Assembly: GCF_022059845.1 (NCBI RefSeq)
Contig: NZ_CP091851.1
Coordinates: 1,674,001 to 1,738,000, forward strand
DNA from: Terrirubrum flagellatum
GTDB lineage: Bacteria; Pseudomonadota; Alphaproteobacteria; Rhizobiales; Beijerinckiaceae
Direction of reading: 5' to 3'
Length of the DNA: 64,000 nucleotides
Made by a program: the position numbers and the translations under genes. This document shows positions 18,541-28,000 of this stretch, piece after piece (the stretch's first letter is position 1; every line of letters begins with the position of its first letter). The notes below the pieces were generated by a model. The model saw nothing but the letters and a program-made list of their open reading frames with translations. It was not told the DNA's origin and did not search any database.

Positions 18541-19755
18541 CTAATCCAGAAGACGAATGACGCGGCACGCGTCGCCTGATTTCGCAGGCGGCGCGAAGGG
18601 CGCGCGGATGATCAGCGCGCCGGCGTCCGACAGCAGCCGCGTGATCGAGGAATCCTGCGTATTCACTGGCGTCGCGATGAGGCGGCCAAGCGCATCGCGT
18701 GAAAGAAGCGCGCGCGCATATTCCTGGCGCTTGTCGTTCGCCGGCATGTCGGCGGCAAGCGTGGCGGCTTCTGAAGAATCTTCGCCGGCGCGTGGATCGC
18801 CTTGAAGGGCGCGGATCAGCGGCGTCACGAAAAGCAGGCAGCAGACATAGGAAGAGACGGGATTTCCCGGCAGGCCGAGAATGCGCATTGCGCCAAGCGC
18901 GCCTGACATCAACGGCTTTCCCGGCCGCATGGCGATCTGCCAGAAGCCGAGCGCCATGCCTTCTTTAGTCAGCGCCGACTGGACGAGGTCGTGATCGCCG
19001 ACCGACGCGCCGCCCGTCGTCACGAGGATGTCGACCTTCGCTTCCCGCGCCTTGTGGATCGCATTTTCGAGCGCGGCGAAATTATCGGCGGCGACGCCGA
19101 GATCGATCGCCTCGCCGCCGGCGGCGTGGACGAGCGTCGCGACCGCATAGGTGTTGGAGACGACGATCTGGTCGGGGCCGGGCGTGACGTCGGGCGGCAC
19201 GAGCTCATCGCCGGTGGCGAGAATAGCGACCCGCGGCTTACGCCGCACCGAGACCGTCGCGTGGCCCATCGCCGCTGCGAGGCCCACGGCGCGCGCGTCG
19301 AGGCGTCGGCCGGTTTCGAGGAGAATCTGTCCCGTCTCGAAATCGAGTCCCGCGCGCCTGATATGCCGGCCGCTCCTGGAGCTTTCTTTCGCGACGATGC
19401 GCTCGCCATCCGCGTCGACATCCTCCTGAATGACGATCGCGTCGGCGCCGGCGGGAACCGGCGCGCCGGTGAAGATGCGCACCGTCTCGCCCGGTCCGAC
19501 GGTTCCGGAAAAGCCGTGGCCGGCGGCGCTCATCCCGATAAGCCGGAGCTGCGCCGGAACAGTCGCGACGTCGGCGGAGCGAACGGCGTAGCCGTCCATC
19601 GCTGACGCGGGGAAGGGCGGCTGCGTGCGCGTCGCCGCGAGCGGCGCAGCGAGCGTGCGTCCTGCGGCATCGGCGATCGGGACCATCTCGCTGTCGACGG
19701 GCTTCACGTCCCCTAGGATCTGCGCGAGCGCATCGGCGACAGGCAGCAAAGCCAT
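18541..19755 (-). CDS. moeA: Molybdopterin molybdenumtransferase MoeA
   Basis: MoeA inserts molybdate into adenylylated molybdopterin, the last step of basic Moco synthesis. The 404 residues show the AMDGYAVRSAD start, the GGASVGDHDLVQ loop of the MoCF domain and the GLPGNPVSSYVC motif. ATG 19755 is preferred; it lies two bases after the moaC stop, and an ATG at 19782 would overlap moaC. It pairs with moaC and precedes lexA. A molybdopterin oxidoreductase starts at 63135. Confidence 0.95.
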   Translation of the reverse strand: MALLPVADALAQILGDVKPVDSEMVPIADAAGRTLAAPLAATRTQPPFPASAMDGYAVRSADVATVPAQLRLIGMSAAGHGFSGTVGPGETVRIFTGAPVPAGADAIVIQEDVDADGERIVAKESSRSGRHIRRAGLDFETGQILLETGRRLDARAVGLAAAMGHATVSVRRKPRVAILATGDELVPPDVTPGPDQIVVSNTYAVATLVHAAGGEAIDLGVAADNFAALENAIHKAREAKVDILVTTGGASVGDHDLVQSALTKEGMALGFWQIAMRPGKPLMSGALGAMRILGLPGNPVSSYVCCLLFVTPLIRALQGDPRAGEDSSEAATLAADMPANDKRQEYARALLSRDALGRLIATPVNTQDSSITRLLSDAGALIIRAPFAPPAKSGDACRVIRLLD

Positions 19756-19757
19756 GA

Positions 19758-20243
19758 TCAGTCTTCCTGCGAGGCGCGCCACGCGCCTGATTTGCCGCCG
19801 GTCTTTTCGATGAGGCGCACGCCCTCGATGCGCATGCCGCGATCGGCCGCCTTCACCATGTCGTAAATGGTGAGGCAGGCCACGGAAACGGCGGTCAACG
19901 CCTCCATCTCGACGCCGGTCTGACCTTTCACTTTGGTCGTCGCGGTGATGCGCACGCCGGGCAACGCATCATCCAGTTCGCAGTCGACGGCGACCTTGGT
20001 CAGCATCAGAGGATGACAAAGCGGGATCAGCTCATGCGTCTTCTTCGCCGCCATGATGCCAGCGATGCGCGCGACGCCGATCACGTCGCCCTTCTTCGCA
20101 TTTCCTTCGCGGATGAGCGCGAGTGTTTCGGCGCTCATCGCCACGCAGCCTTCAGCGATGGCGACGCGCTCGGTCGAATCCTTGTCCGACACGTCGACCA
20201 TGTCGGCCTGCCCGGACGCGTCGAGATGAGTGAGACGCGCCAT
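19758..20243 (-). CDS. moaC: Cyclic pyranopterin monophosphate synthase MoaC
   Basis: MoaC converts the MoaA product (3',8-cH2GTP) to cPMP in molybdenum cofactor synthesis. The 161-residue protein has the conserved LTHLD start, the [13 protein letters not shown] motif and the [13 protein letters not shown] segment. It follows trpC by eight bases and overlaps the moeA region closely, so trpC-moaC-moeA are probably one transcript. MoaA, MoaD, MoaE and MogA are not in the window. Confidence 0.96.
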   Translation of the reverse strand: MARLTHLDASGQADMVDVSDKDSTERVAIAEGCVAMSAETLALIREGNAKKGDVIGVARIAGIMAAKKTHELIPLCHPLMLTKVAVDCELDDALPGVRITATTKVKGQTGVEMEALTAVSVACLTIYDMVKAADRGMRIEGVRLIEKTGGKSGAWRASQED

Positions 20244-20251
20244 GGCGGCTC

Positions 20252-21043
20252 TCAGGCGGCGAGAAGCGCGCGCGTCGCGGCCGTCACGTCGGACTGGCGC
20301 ATCAGGCTTTCGCCGACCAGCAGCGCATGGATGCCGGCGCGCGCAAGACGCGCCACATCGGCCGGCGTGAAGACACCGCTTTCGCCGATGATGAGACGAT
20401 CCCTTGGGATGCGCGGCGCCAACCTCTCGCAGGTCGCAAGCGAAACTTCGAAGGTTCGGAGATCGCGGTTGTTGATGCCGATCAATTCGGAATCGAGCGC
20501 AAGCGCGCGATCGAGCTCATCGTCATCATGCACCTCGATCAGCGCATCCATGCCGGTCTCTTTTGCGGCGGCGACGAGCGCCTTTGCTTCAGCGTCGGTC
20601 ACCGACGCCATGATGATCAAGATGCAGTCGGCTTCGAGCGCCCTGGCCTCGTAAACCTGATAGGGCTCGAACATGAAATCCTTGCGGATCGCTGGGAGTT
20701 TCGTTGCAGTCCGCGCCCTGGTCAGAAATTCAGGCGCGCCCTGAAAGGACGGCGCATCGGTCAACACTGAGAGGCAGGCTGCGCCGCCCGTTTCATATTC
20801 CTTCGCGAGGCGAGGCGGATCGAAGTCCGGCCGGATCAGGCCCTTCGAGGGACTCGCCTTTTTGATCTCTGCGATGAGCGCTGTCCTGCCTTCGACGATC
20901 TTGTCGCGGAGCGCGCGGGCGAAACCACGCGGCGCGTCGGCGCGATTGGCGCGCTCGCGCATCTCTGCTTCACCGACGCGCGTTTTTGCTTCGGCGATCT
21001 CGCGCCGCTTGTAGTCCTCGATCTTCTTGAGAATGTCGGTCAT
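20252..21043 (-). CDS. trpC: Indole-3-glycerol phosphate synthase
   Basis: This TIM-barrel enzyme closes CdRP to indole-3-glycerol phosphate in tryptophan synthesis. The 263-residue protein starts [16 protein letters not shown]; the [16 protein letters not shown] motif carries the catalytic Lys, and [13 protein letters not shown] and IGESGVF follow. It is a stand-alone TrpC without a fused TrpF. ATG 21043 follows the trpD stop directly; an in-frame ATG at 21067 would overlap trpD. It is the third gene of trpG-trpD-trpC. Confidence 0.96.
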   Translation of the reverse strand: MTDILKKIEDYKRREIAEAKTRVGEAEMRERANRADAPRGFARALRDKIVEGRTALIAEIKKASPSKGLIRPDFDPPRLAKEYETGGAACLSVLTDAPSFQGAPEFLTRARTATKLPAIRKDFMFEPYQVYEARALEADCILIIMASVTDAEAKALVAAAKETGMDALIEVHDDDELDRALALDSELIGINNRDLRTFEVSLATCERLAPRIPRDRLIIGESGVFTPADVARLARAGIHALLVGESLMRQSDVTAATRALLAA

Positions 21044-21044
21044 C

Positions 21045-22058
21045 TCAGGCGTTCGATGCGGCGACAAGCTTGTTCAGCGTCTGCGATGCGGCGCCGGAGT
21101 CGACGGCTTTCGCGGCCAGCCCCAGACCATCCTTAAGATCGGTCGCCATGCCGGCGACAACAAGGCCGGCGGCGGCGTTGAGCAGCGCGATGTCGCGATA
21201 GGGCGTCTTCGCGCCGGCGAGCACGGCGCGCAGCGCCTCGGCATTGTGGGCGGCGTCGGCGCCCTTGAGATCGTTGAGCTTTGCTCGCGCGAGCCCAAGC
21301 GATTCCGGTTCGATCGTGAAGCGGCGAATCTCACCGTTCTTCAGTTCGACGGCCTTGGTCGGACCTGTCGTCGTGATCTCATCGAGACCGTCCGAGCCGT
21401 GAACGACCCAGATGTGCTCGGAGCCGAGCGATCTCAGCACCTCGGCCATCGGCTCCAGCCAACTCTCGGCGAACACGCCGATCATCTGGCGTTTCGCTCC
21501 CGCCGGATTGGACAGTGGTCCGAGAATATTGAAGATCGTGCGCGTGCCCATCTCGACGCGCACGGGGCCGACATGGCGCATCGAGGCGTGATGCGTCGGC
21601 GCGAACATGAAACCGACGCCGGCCTCCTCGATGCAGCGCGACACGCCTTCCGGTTCGATGCCGACCTTGACGCCCAGCGCGGTGAGGACGTCGGCGGCGC
21701 CCGACCTCGACGAGGCCGCGCGATTGCCATGTTTCGCGACTTTCGCACCGCAGGCGGCGGCGATGATCGCGGCGAGCGTGGAGACGTTGTAACTGCCGGA
21801 CGCGTCGCCGCCCGTGCCGACGATGTCGACGGCGTCGGCGGGCGCTTCGACGCGCAGCATTTTCGCGCGCATCGCGGAAACGGCGCCGGCGATCTCGTCG
21901 ACGGTTTCGCCGCGCACGCGCAGCGCCATGAGAAAAGCGCCCGCCTGCGCCGCCGTCACTTCGCCTGACAGCAGCGAGTCGAATGCGGTCTGCGCCTCGG
22001 CGCGGGTGAGAGACGCGCCGGTCGCGACCTTGGCGATCAGGGGCTTGAAATCATCCAC
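21045..22058 (-). CDS. trpD: Anthranilate phosphoribosyltransferase
   Basis: TrpD transfers phosphoribose from PRPP to anthranilate. The 337-residue enzyme has the glycine-rich PRPP loop [15 protein letters not shown], the [15 protein letters not shown] segment and the LGPLSNPA motif. The start is GTG at 22058, 12 bp after trpG. It is not fused to TrpG. The next gene, trpC, starts one base after its stop, indicating coupling. Confidence 0.95.
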   Translation of the reverse strand: MDDFKPLIAKVATGASLTRAEAQTAFDSLLSGEVTAAQAGAFLMALRVRGETVDEIAGAVSAMRAKMLRVEAPADAVDIVGTGGDASGSYNVSTLAAIIAAACGAKVAKHGNRAASSRSGAADVLTALGVKVGIEPEGVSRCIEEAGVGFMFAPTHHASMRHVGPVRVEMGTRTIFNILGPLSNPAGAKRQMIGVFAESWLEPMAEVLRSLGSEHIWVVHGSDGLDEITTTGPTKAVELKNGEIRRFTIEPESLGLARAKLNDLKGADAAHNAEALRAVLAGAKTPYRDIALLNAAAGLVVAGMATDLKDGLGLAAKAVDSGAASQTLNKLVAASNA

Positions 22059-22070
22059 GGGAGCAATCCT

Positions 22071-22676
22071 TCAGGCGGCGACGCGGCGGGCCTGACCGTT
22101 CCAGTCGCGGGCCATGTCGAGAAAATTCCGGATGATCGTCGCGCCGTGCTGCGAGGCGATGCTTTCGGGATGGAACTGGACGCCATGCACCGGGTGATGG
22201 CGGTGAGAGAGGGCCATGATGAGCCCATCCTCTGTGTCGGCCGCAATATCGAAATCGGTCGGGCAGGTGTCGCGCTTCACCACCAGCGAGTGATAGCGCG
22301 TCGCTTCGATCGGACCGTTCACACCGCGGAACAGGCCCTTGCCGCCATGGCGGATCTGGGAAATCTTTCCATGCATGGGGATGGGGGCGCGCACGACGTC
22401 GCCGCCATAGGCCTGGCCCATCGCCTGCAAACCGAGACAGACGCCGAACATTGGCGTGGTCGCGCCGAGGCGGTCGACGACGCCGAGGCACACGCCGGCC
22501 TGATCAGGCGTGCAGGGGCCGGGCGACAGGATGATCGCTTCGTAACCGGCCCGCGCGATTTCATCGACGCTCATGGCGTCGTTGCGCACGACCTCCGCCT
22601 CCGCGCCCACCGAGCCGATGAGATGCACGAGATTGAAGGTGAAGCTGTCGTAATTGTCGATCAGCAGAAGGCGCAT
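22071..22676 (-). CDS. trpG: Anthranilate synthase glutaminase subunit
   Basis: This class I glutamine amidotransferase subunit supplies ammonia to TrpE. The 201 residues start with LLLIDNYDSFTFNL; the nucleophile is Cys80 (FGVCLGLQ), and the His-Glu pair is in VQFHPESIASQHG. It is separated from trpE by about 1.75 kb, whereas in many Hyphomicrobiales trpE and trpG are adjacent or fused. It therefore needs its own promoter, which must lie in the 290-bp region upstream (22677-22969). Confidence 0.95.
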   Translation of the reverse strand: MRLLLIDNYDSFTFNLVHLIGSVGAEAEVVRNDAMSVDEIARAGYEAIILSPGPCTPDQAGVCLGVVDRLGATTPMFGVCLGLQAMGQAYGGDVVRAPIPMHGKISQIRHGGKGLFRGVNGPIEATRYHSLVVKRDTCPTDFDIAADTEDGLIMALSHRHHPVHGVQFHPESIASQHGATIIRNFLDMARDWNGQARRVAA

Positions 22677-22969
22677 GGCCGAAGCGTTTCCCCTTGGGCG
22701 GGTCTATTGAGGCAGGGCGGGGCGGCGGTCAACTTGATCGCGCGGAACGATTCAATCGGCAGGCTCATTCAGCCGCTGCGGTCGCCGCTGTGTCAAGAAT
22801 GTAACGGCGACGAAACGTCATGTTGCGGCGCAGCAGAAATGGCGCCGACGTTGCTTGGCTGACCGCGCAGAGCAGCCGTGGCGCAGCCCGCCCCGGCGCT
22901 GGATTTGCCGACGGCGTTCCTGGTCGACCCCGGCGTCTGGACGGAGCCTCAGCGAGGCCGTGCGAAAGC

Positions 22970-23380
22970 GTGGCTTGGCCGTGTCAGCGGAACGCTCAGG
23001 CTCAAGTCCAGGAGGCGAGAATTCGACTGAATCGGTTTATCGCCGGGATTGCGATCCCGGCCCTCGCGGCCAGCCTGAATTGGAACGTCGCGGCGCAGGA
23101 GATGGGCGCGCATGGTCACAAGCACGCCGAGAACCACTGGTGGTATCAGACCCTGAAGAGGCCTGGATCGGGCGTGTCCTGCTGCAGCGATATCGACTGC
23201 GGCGTGACGCGGGCGCGCTATGTCGAAGGGCACTGGGAGGCGCTGTTCGAGGGGCGATGGATGTCGATCCCGGCGGATCGCATCCTTACCGAGCGCTCTC
23301 CCGACGGCGTCGCGCATATCTGCGCAGCGAAGAACGCGAAGGAGCCGTTCTGCTTCGTTCCTCCCGACCCTGAAGGGTGA
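22970..23380 (+). CDS. Small secreted Cys-rich protein, uncharacterised
   Basis: The protein ends in a conserved-looking domain of about 90 residues (HWWYQTLKRPGSGVSCCSDI, then DC, GRWMSIPADRIL, AKEPFCFVPP) preceded by a hydrophobic signal-like segment (RFIAGIAIPALAASLNWNVAA). I recall similar short exported proteins of unknown function in Rhizobiales. The start is uncertain. The options are GTG 22970, ATG 22820, and a non-standard ATT at 23021, which has the only good ribosome site (GGAGG five bases upstream) and the best-placed signal peptide. Four or five Cys residues suggest disulfides or metal binding in the periplasm. Confidence 0.6.
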   Translation: MAWPCQRNAQAQVQEARIRLNRFIAGIAIPALAASLNWNVAAQEMGAHGHKHAENHWWYQTLKRPGSGVSCCSDIDCGVTRARYVEGHWEALFEGRWMSIPADRILTERSPDGVAHICAAKNAKEPFCFVPPDPEG

Positions 23381-23404
23381 GACGCCAGACCGCCCGATCG
23401 CGTT

Positions 23405-23836
23405 TCAGGCGGGCGCGTCTTCCATCATCGCGGCTTTTACAAGCCAGGCTCTGACGACGCGCTCCTGCTCGCCGGAGAGTTCGCTGTTGAGCCGTTGCTC
23501 GATCTCGTGCGCGCGTTTGCGGCAGCGCGCGAGAAGCTTGCGGCCTTTGTCGGTGAGCGCGACCTGCAGGATGCGCCCATGCGAAGCGTGCGCTTCGCGC
23601 GCGATTGCGCCGTCGCGCTCGAGATTGGCGATGATCACCGACAGGGTCTGCGGCGTGAGAAAAGCGAGGCGGGCGAGATCGGCGCTCGACGCGCCGGGAT
23701 AGGCGTTGATCATCGTCATGACGACGAATTGCGGCGGCGTGACACCGAGATCGGCGAGTGCGCGCTCCATGCGCAGCCGATGCGATGCGGCCGCCTGCCT
23801 CAGGAGGTAGCCGATATGTCCGTCGACGCCACGCAT
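23405..23836 (-). CDS. MarR-family transcriptional regulator
   Basis: This winged-helix dimeric repressor has helix alpha1 (GHIGYLLRQAAASHRLRMERAL), then the DNA-binding region SSADLARLAFLTPQTLSVII with the wing at EAHASHGRILQVALTDKG. ATG 23836 gives a normal length of 143 residues; a GTG at 23914 would extend it by 26 residues but lies inside an inverted repeat that looks like the operator. It is divergent from the AhpD-like gene and likely controls it and itself. Confidence 0.85.
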   Translation of the reverse strand: MRGVDGHIGYLLRQAAASHRLRMERALADLGVTPPQFVVMTMINAYPGASSADLARLAFLTPQTLSVIIANLERDGAIAREAHASHGRILQVALTDKGRKLLARCRKRAHEIEQRLNSELSGEQERVVRAWLVKAAMMEDAPA

Positions 23837-23885
23837 GCCTTCGCCGGGCGAGGGGACCTTTGGAATTGCGGCGCGCTTGCGCAAG

Positions 23886-23922
23886 ATATCAGGGCTCTTA
23901 TATGTTGTCAGCACCCTGATAT
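23886..23922. promoter_or_regulatory. Probable MarR operator between divergent genes
   Basis: ATATCAGGG (23886-23894) and CCCTGATAT (23914-23922) form a perfect 9-bp inverted repeat with a 19-base spacer, in an AT-richer region than its surroundings. It lies 27 bp before the AhpD-like ATG and 50 bp before the preferred marR ATG. This is the usual arrangement for a MarR repressor acting on its divergent target. Confidence 0.6.
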
Positions 23923-23949
23923 TATCAAAGCCGCCTGAAAGGACCAGCC

Positions 23950-24423
23950 ATGTCGCATGTCCGCATCCCTTATCAGCAGTTCCGCGACATCGCAGGCGCC
24001 GCCCGCGCCGGTCTCGCCGCCGCGGACAAGGCGGTTGTGGATTCGGGGCTCGAAAAGGAATTGATCGAACTCGTGAAACTGCGCGCCTCGCATATCAATG
24101 GTTGCGCCTTCTGCGTTCACATGCATCTCGCCGATGCGCGCAAGATGAACGTCGCTGCGGACAAGCTCGATCTCGTGAATGTCTGGAAAGAAGCGAACGT
24201 GTTCAGCGCCCGCGAACGCGCGGCGCTCGCCTGGACGGATGCGCTCACTCATGTGTCGAAGGCGGGTGGCCCCGACGACGCCTACGCCGAACTCGCGCGT
24301 CATTTCAGCGAGAGCGAGATCATGTTTCTGACGGTCGCGATCAGCGTGATCAATAGCTGGAACCGCATCGCCGTCGGCCTGCAATTCGCGCCGATGACAA
24401 AGCCGGCGGAAAAGGCGACCTGA
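23950..24423 (+). CDS. AhpD-like carboxymuconolactone decarboxylase family protein
   Basis: The 157-residue all-helical protein contains the AhpD-family redox motif as CAFCVHMH, with the preceding ELVKLRASHINGC segment typical of the alkylhydroperoxidase-core subfamily. Such proteins act in peroxide or thiol redox defence, although many have no defined substrate. Its divergent MarR partner suggests induction by oxidants or electrophiles. It is convergent with trpE (stops three bases apart), so it was probably inserted between trpE and trpG. Confidence 0.88.
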   Translation: MSHVRIPYQQFRDIAGAARAGLAAADKAVVDSGLEKELIELVKLRASHINGCAFCVHMHLADARKMNVAADKLDLVNVWKEANVFSARERAALAWTDALTHVSKAGGPDDAYAELARHFSESEIMFLTVAISVINSWNRIAVGLQFAPMTKPAEKAT

Positions 24424-24426
24424 GCT

Positions 24427-25947
24427 CTATTGTCCCCGTCGCGCCGCGGCGGCCGTGCGCACAGCTTCCTCCGCGGCGCGCACCAGCGCCTTCGCCTTGT
24501 TGACGCATTCGCGATGCTCGTAGGCGGGATCTGAATCGTAGACCACGCCGGCGCCCGCCTGGATATGCATCATGCCGTCTTTCACGACGGCCGTGCGCAG
24601 CACGATGCAGGTGTCCATGTCGCCGTTCCAGCCGAAATAGCCGATGCAGCCGCCATAGATGCCGCGCTTGTCGCGCTCGAGCTCGTCGATGATCTCCATG
24701 GCGCGGATCTTCGGCGCGCCTGACACGGTGCCGGCGGGAAAGCCGGCGATCAGCGCATCAACCGCGTCATGCTTCGATGAATCGAGCGTCCCCTCGACGT
24801 TCGAAACGATGTGCATGACGTGGCTGTAGCGCTCGATGAAGAACTGGTCGGTGACCGTGACTTCGCCGATCTTCGCCACGCGGCCGACGTCGTTGCGGCC
24901 GAGATCGAGCAACATGAGATGCTCGGCGCGCTCCTTGGGATCGGCGAGCAACTCCTGCGCCAGCCTTTCGTCCTCGGCCGGCGTCGCGCCGCGCCAGCGC
25001 GTGCCGGCGATCGGCCGGATCGTCACCTTGCCGTCGCGCATGCGCACAAGGATTTCCGGGCTCGAACAGACGATCTGGAAATCGGCGAAATCGAGATAGC
25101 AAAGGAACGGCGCGGGATTCACGCGCCTCAGCGCCCGGTAGAGCTGGAACGCCGGCAGCTCGAACTTCGTCGAGAAGCGCTGCGAGAGCACGACCTGGAA
25201 GATGTCGCCGGCGCGGATATATTCTTTTGCCCTGTCGACCATCGCCAGGAATTCAGGCTCCGGCGTGTTCGACTCCATCTGCGGAGGGACGGCGTCGATC
25301 GCGACGCGATCCTCGTGATGGACAGGTGCCTCAAGCGCCGCGAGCACGCGATCGATGCGGTCGAGCCCAGACTCATAGATCGCCTTCGCCGTCGCGCCGG
25401 ACTTCGCGCGTAGAGGCGTGATGATCGACAGCTCGTCCTTCACATTGTCGAAGACGAGCATGATGGTCGGGCGCATGAAAATTCCATCAGGCGCGCCGAT
25501 CACGTCGGGCTTGGCCGGCGGCAGACGCTCCATCAGCCTGACCATGTCATAGCCCATGGCGCCGAAGAGGCCGGCGGCCATCGGCGGCAGCTCATCGCCC
25601 GCGTCGGGGATCGCGCTTTCCGCGATCAGCGCGCGCAGGCTCTCCAGCGCCGGGCGTTCATCCGCAACGAACTCGCCGCCGGCGCCGGGATTGCGGTTGA
25701 TCGACGCCTTCGCGCCATCGCAGCGCCAGATGAGATCGGGCGCAAATCCCATCATGGTGTAGCGGCCGCGCTGGGCGCCGCCTTCCACGGATTCCAGCAG
25801 GAAGGAGGGATGGCCGAAGGCGCGCGTCAGCTTGAGATAGGCTGCGACGGGCGTTTCGAGATCAGCGACGAGCGTCGCCCGCAGCATGCCCGCGCGGCCC
25901 GCCGCCAGCCGCGCCAGCGCTTCCTGTTCGCCGGGATCGAGGCGCAT
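24427..25947 (-). CDS. trpE: Anthranilate synthase component I
   Basis: TrpE converts chorismate and ammonia to anthranilate. The 506-residue protein has the tryptophan-sensing LLES motif (PSFLLESVEGG), the chorismate-binding core with PIAGTRWRGATPAEDE and LGRNDVGRV, and the GTVSGAPKIRAMEIID motif. It is not fused to TrpG. Its ATG directly follows the TAG of ppiD with no gap, so it is co-transcribed with ppiD. No leader-peptide attenuator can be placed at this junction. Confidence 0.96.
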   Translation of the reverse strand: MRLDPGEQEALARLAAGRAGMLRATLVADLETPVAAYLKLTRAFGHPSFLLESVEGGAQRGRYTMMGFAPDLIWRCDGAKASINRNPGAGGEFVADERPALESLRALIAESAIPDAGDELPPMAAGLFGAMGYDMVRLMERLPPAKPDVIGAPDGIFMRPTIMLVFDNVKDELSIITPLRAKSGATAKAIYESGLDRIDRVLAALEAPVHHEDRVAIDAVPPQMESNTPEPEFLAMVDRAKEYIRAGDIFQVVLSQRFSTKFELPAFQLYRALRRVNPAPFLCYLDFADFQIVCSSPEILVRMRDGKVTIRPIAGTRWRGATPAEDERLAQELLADPKERAEHLMLLDLGRNDVGRVAKIGEVTVTDQFFIERYSHVMHIVSNVEGTLDSSKHDAVDALIAGFPAGTVSGAPKIRAMEIIDELERDKRGIYGGCIGYFGWNGDMDTCIVLRTAVVKDGMMHIQAGAGVVYDSDPAYEHRECVNKAKALVRAAEEAVRTAAAARRGQ

Positions 25948-27861
25948 CTATTGCGTTTCGCCGCCGATGGCGAGCTGCACCGCCTCGGGATTGATGGTGA
26001 CGCCGATATCCTGCTGAACCTTGGCGATGTAGGTCGTGAAGACGTCCTGTGCGAGCTGGGTGCGGAGTCTCTCGTCGGCCTGCGTCGCGTCCTGCGTCGT
26101 GGCGACGAAGGGCGGAACTGTCGCATCGGTGATCTTCACGACAAGCCGATCGGAACCGTTCGCAGCCGCGGCGGAAATCGTCTTGCCGACAGGGGTTGCG
26201 AAAATCTGGATCGCCGCGGCGCGCGAGATGTCGCCCGATGCGGCGTCGCGCTTCAAGCCCGTGGCCGTCTTGGGCGCGTCGAGCGATTCCGCCGTCGCGA
26301 TCGCGGAGAGCGCTTCGCCGCCTTCAGCGCGCCTGGCGAGCGCCGCCGCCTTGTCGGCGAGCTGGCGGGCGACGTCATCGTCCTTGAAGCGCGCGATCAC
26401 CTGGTCTCGCACTTCCTGCAGCGTGCGGTCGCGCGCCGGATCGACCTTCGTCACCTCGAACCAGACATAGCCGCCATCGCGCGTGGAGATCGCCTCATTG
26501 TCAGCGCCGATGTCGGATGCGAACGCGGCGCGCAGGAGCGCCGCCGGCTCGGGCAGATTGGTGACCGCCTTGCCGTCGCGGCCCTGACCCTGCGGATCTA
26601 CAGCGTCGATCGTCAGTACTTGCAGGCCCATGCCTGACGCAACTTCGGCAAGGGGTTTTGCGCTCGCGCGCTGATCCTCGATCTTGTCATGCGCCGCCGA
26701 AATCTGCGCTTGGGCGCGTTCGCGCGCGATCTCCTGCTTCAGCTCAGCGGCGACCTGATCGTAGGGGCGGACATTCTCCGGCTCGATCTCGGTCACCATG
26801 ACCAGGGTCGGGCCAAACTGGCCGCTGATTGGTTCGCTTACTGCTTCTTTAGCGAGCGCAAAGGCGGCTTCGGCGACGGCGACATCGACCATTTCGCGCT
26901 TCGACAATTTGCCGAGATCGACATCCTTGTCGGTCAGCTTCCGGTCCGCCATCACGTCGGCGAAACTCGCGCCGCCCTTGATTTTGTCTGACGCAGCCTT
27001 GGCTTCCTCGATCGTCGGGAACCTGATCTGCCTGACAACGCGACGCTCCGGCGTTCCGAAGCGCGTCGTCTTCACCTCTTCGTAGCGCTTGCGCGCGTCA
27101 TCGTCGCTGACCGACTCAGGCTTGGCGAGTGAGGACGCGTTCAGCGCCAGCACGTTGAGTGAACGATATTCCGGCGCGCGGAACGACGCCTTGCGTTCGT
27201 CAAAGAATTTCTGCAGCGCTGCGTCGTCGGGCGTCGCCGCCGTCACCTTCGCGGCGGGGACGATGAGATATTCGACCGCGCGCGTCTCGTTGGCGAGACG
27301 ATGCATCGCCTCGCGCAGAGCGACCGGCGCCGCGATGCCGCCGGCGACGCCTTCAGTGAGATGCTGGCGCAGATAGACTTTGCGCTGCTCGGCGATGAAA
27401 CGCGCCTCGGTGAAATTGGCGTCGCGGATCGCGGCGTCGAACAGGGTGCGGCTGAACTTGCCGTCGGGACCCTTGTAGTTGGGATCGGCGACGATGGCGG
27501 CTGCGATGGTGTCGTCGGAGATGCCGAGGCCGAGCTGCGCAACGCGCGCGTCCATCGCGGCTTCGGAGATCATGCGCGAGAGGAGCGCGCGATCGAGGCC
27601 ATATTGCCGCGCAAGCTGCGGCGTGATCGCGCCGCGCGACTGGCGCGCGAGGCGCTGCAACTCGTTCTGATAGGCGAAGCGAAGCTGGTCGACCGGAATC
27701 TCGGTTGAGCCGACCGTCGCCGCGGTCGAGCGGCCATAATTGCGGAAGATGTCCGCGATGCCCCAGATGGCGAAGCTGAAGATCAGCATGCCGAACAGGA
27801 CGGTGATGACCAGCTTACCGAGCCAGGTCTGTCCGGCATTGCGCAGGCCCTGCATCATCAT
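25948..27861 (-). CDS. ppiD: Periplasmic folding chaperone PpiD (SurA/parvulin type)
   Basis: PpiD is an inner-membrane-anchored foldase near the Sec translocon that helps newly exported proteins. The product (637 aa) has one N-terminal TM helix (about 17-37), a SurA-N-like chaperone domain, and a parvulin domain (region near FADVMADRKLTDKDVDLGKL) that looks degenerate. Three consecutive ATGs (27861, 27858, 27855) are possible starts; an upstream in-frame ATG at 27924 is rejected because it adds a non-conserved stretch. tpiA-ppiD-trpE is a conserved order in Rhizobiales. Confidence 0.9.
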   Translation of the reverse strand: MMMQGLRNAGQTWLGKLVITVLFGMLIFSFAIWGIADIFRNYGRSTAATVGSTEIPVDQLRFAYQNELQRLARQSRGAITPQLARQYGLDRALLSRMISEAAMDARVAQLGLGISDDTIAAAIVADPNYKGPDGKFSRTLFDAAIRDANFTEARFIAEQRKVYLRQHLTEGVAGGIAAPVALREAMHRLANETRAVEYLIVPAAKVTAATPDDAALQKFFDERKASFRAPEYRSLNVLALNASSLAKPESVSDDDARKRYEEVKTTRFGTPERRVVRQIRFPTIEEAKAASDKIKGGASFADVMADRKLTDKDVDLGKLSKREMVDVAVAEAAFALAKEAVSEPISGQFGPTLVMVTEIEPENVRPYDQVAAELKQEIARERAQAQISAAHDKIEDQRASAKPLAEVASGMGLQVLTIDAVDPQGQGRDGKAVTNLPEPAALLRAAFASDIGADNEAISTRDGGYVWFEVTKVDPARDRTLQEVRDQVIARFKDDDVARQLADKAAALARRAEGGEALSAIATAESLDAPKTATGLKRDAASGDISRAAAIQIFATPVGKTISAAAANGSDRLVVKITDATVPPFVATTQDATQADERLRTQLAQDVFTTYIAKVQQDIGVTINPEAVQLAIGGETQ

Positions 27862-28000
27862 GGGCGAAAATGGTCCTTTGGTCTTGATCGGGGCGGGGGA
27901 TAGCCCGAAACGGCGGCAATGCAAAGGCGAGCCGGCTGACCGGGCGGTTTGCGACCGGGCGAGGGCTTTGATAGCTCCGCCCTGAAATCAGGAGATCGCC

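Noticed and set aside
24427-25947. trp leader-peptide attenuator
   Set aside because: trpE starts directly at the ppiD stop, so there is no leader region; no Trp-rich short frame was seen upstream of trpG either.
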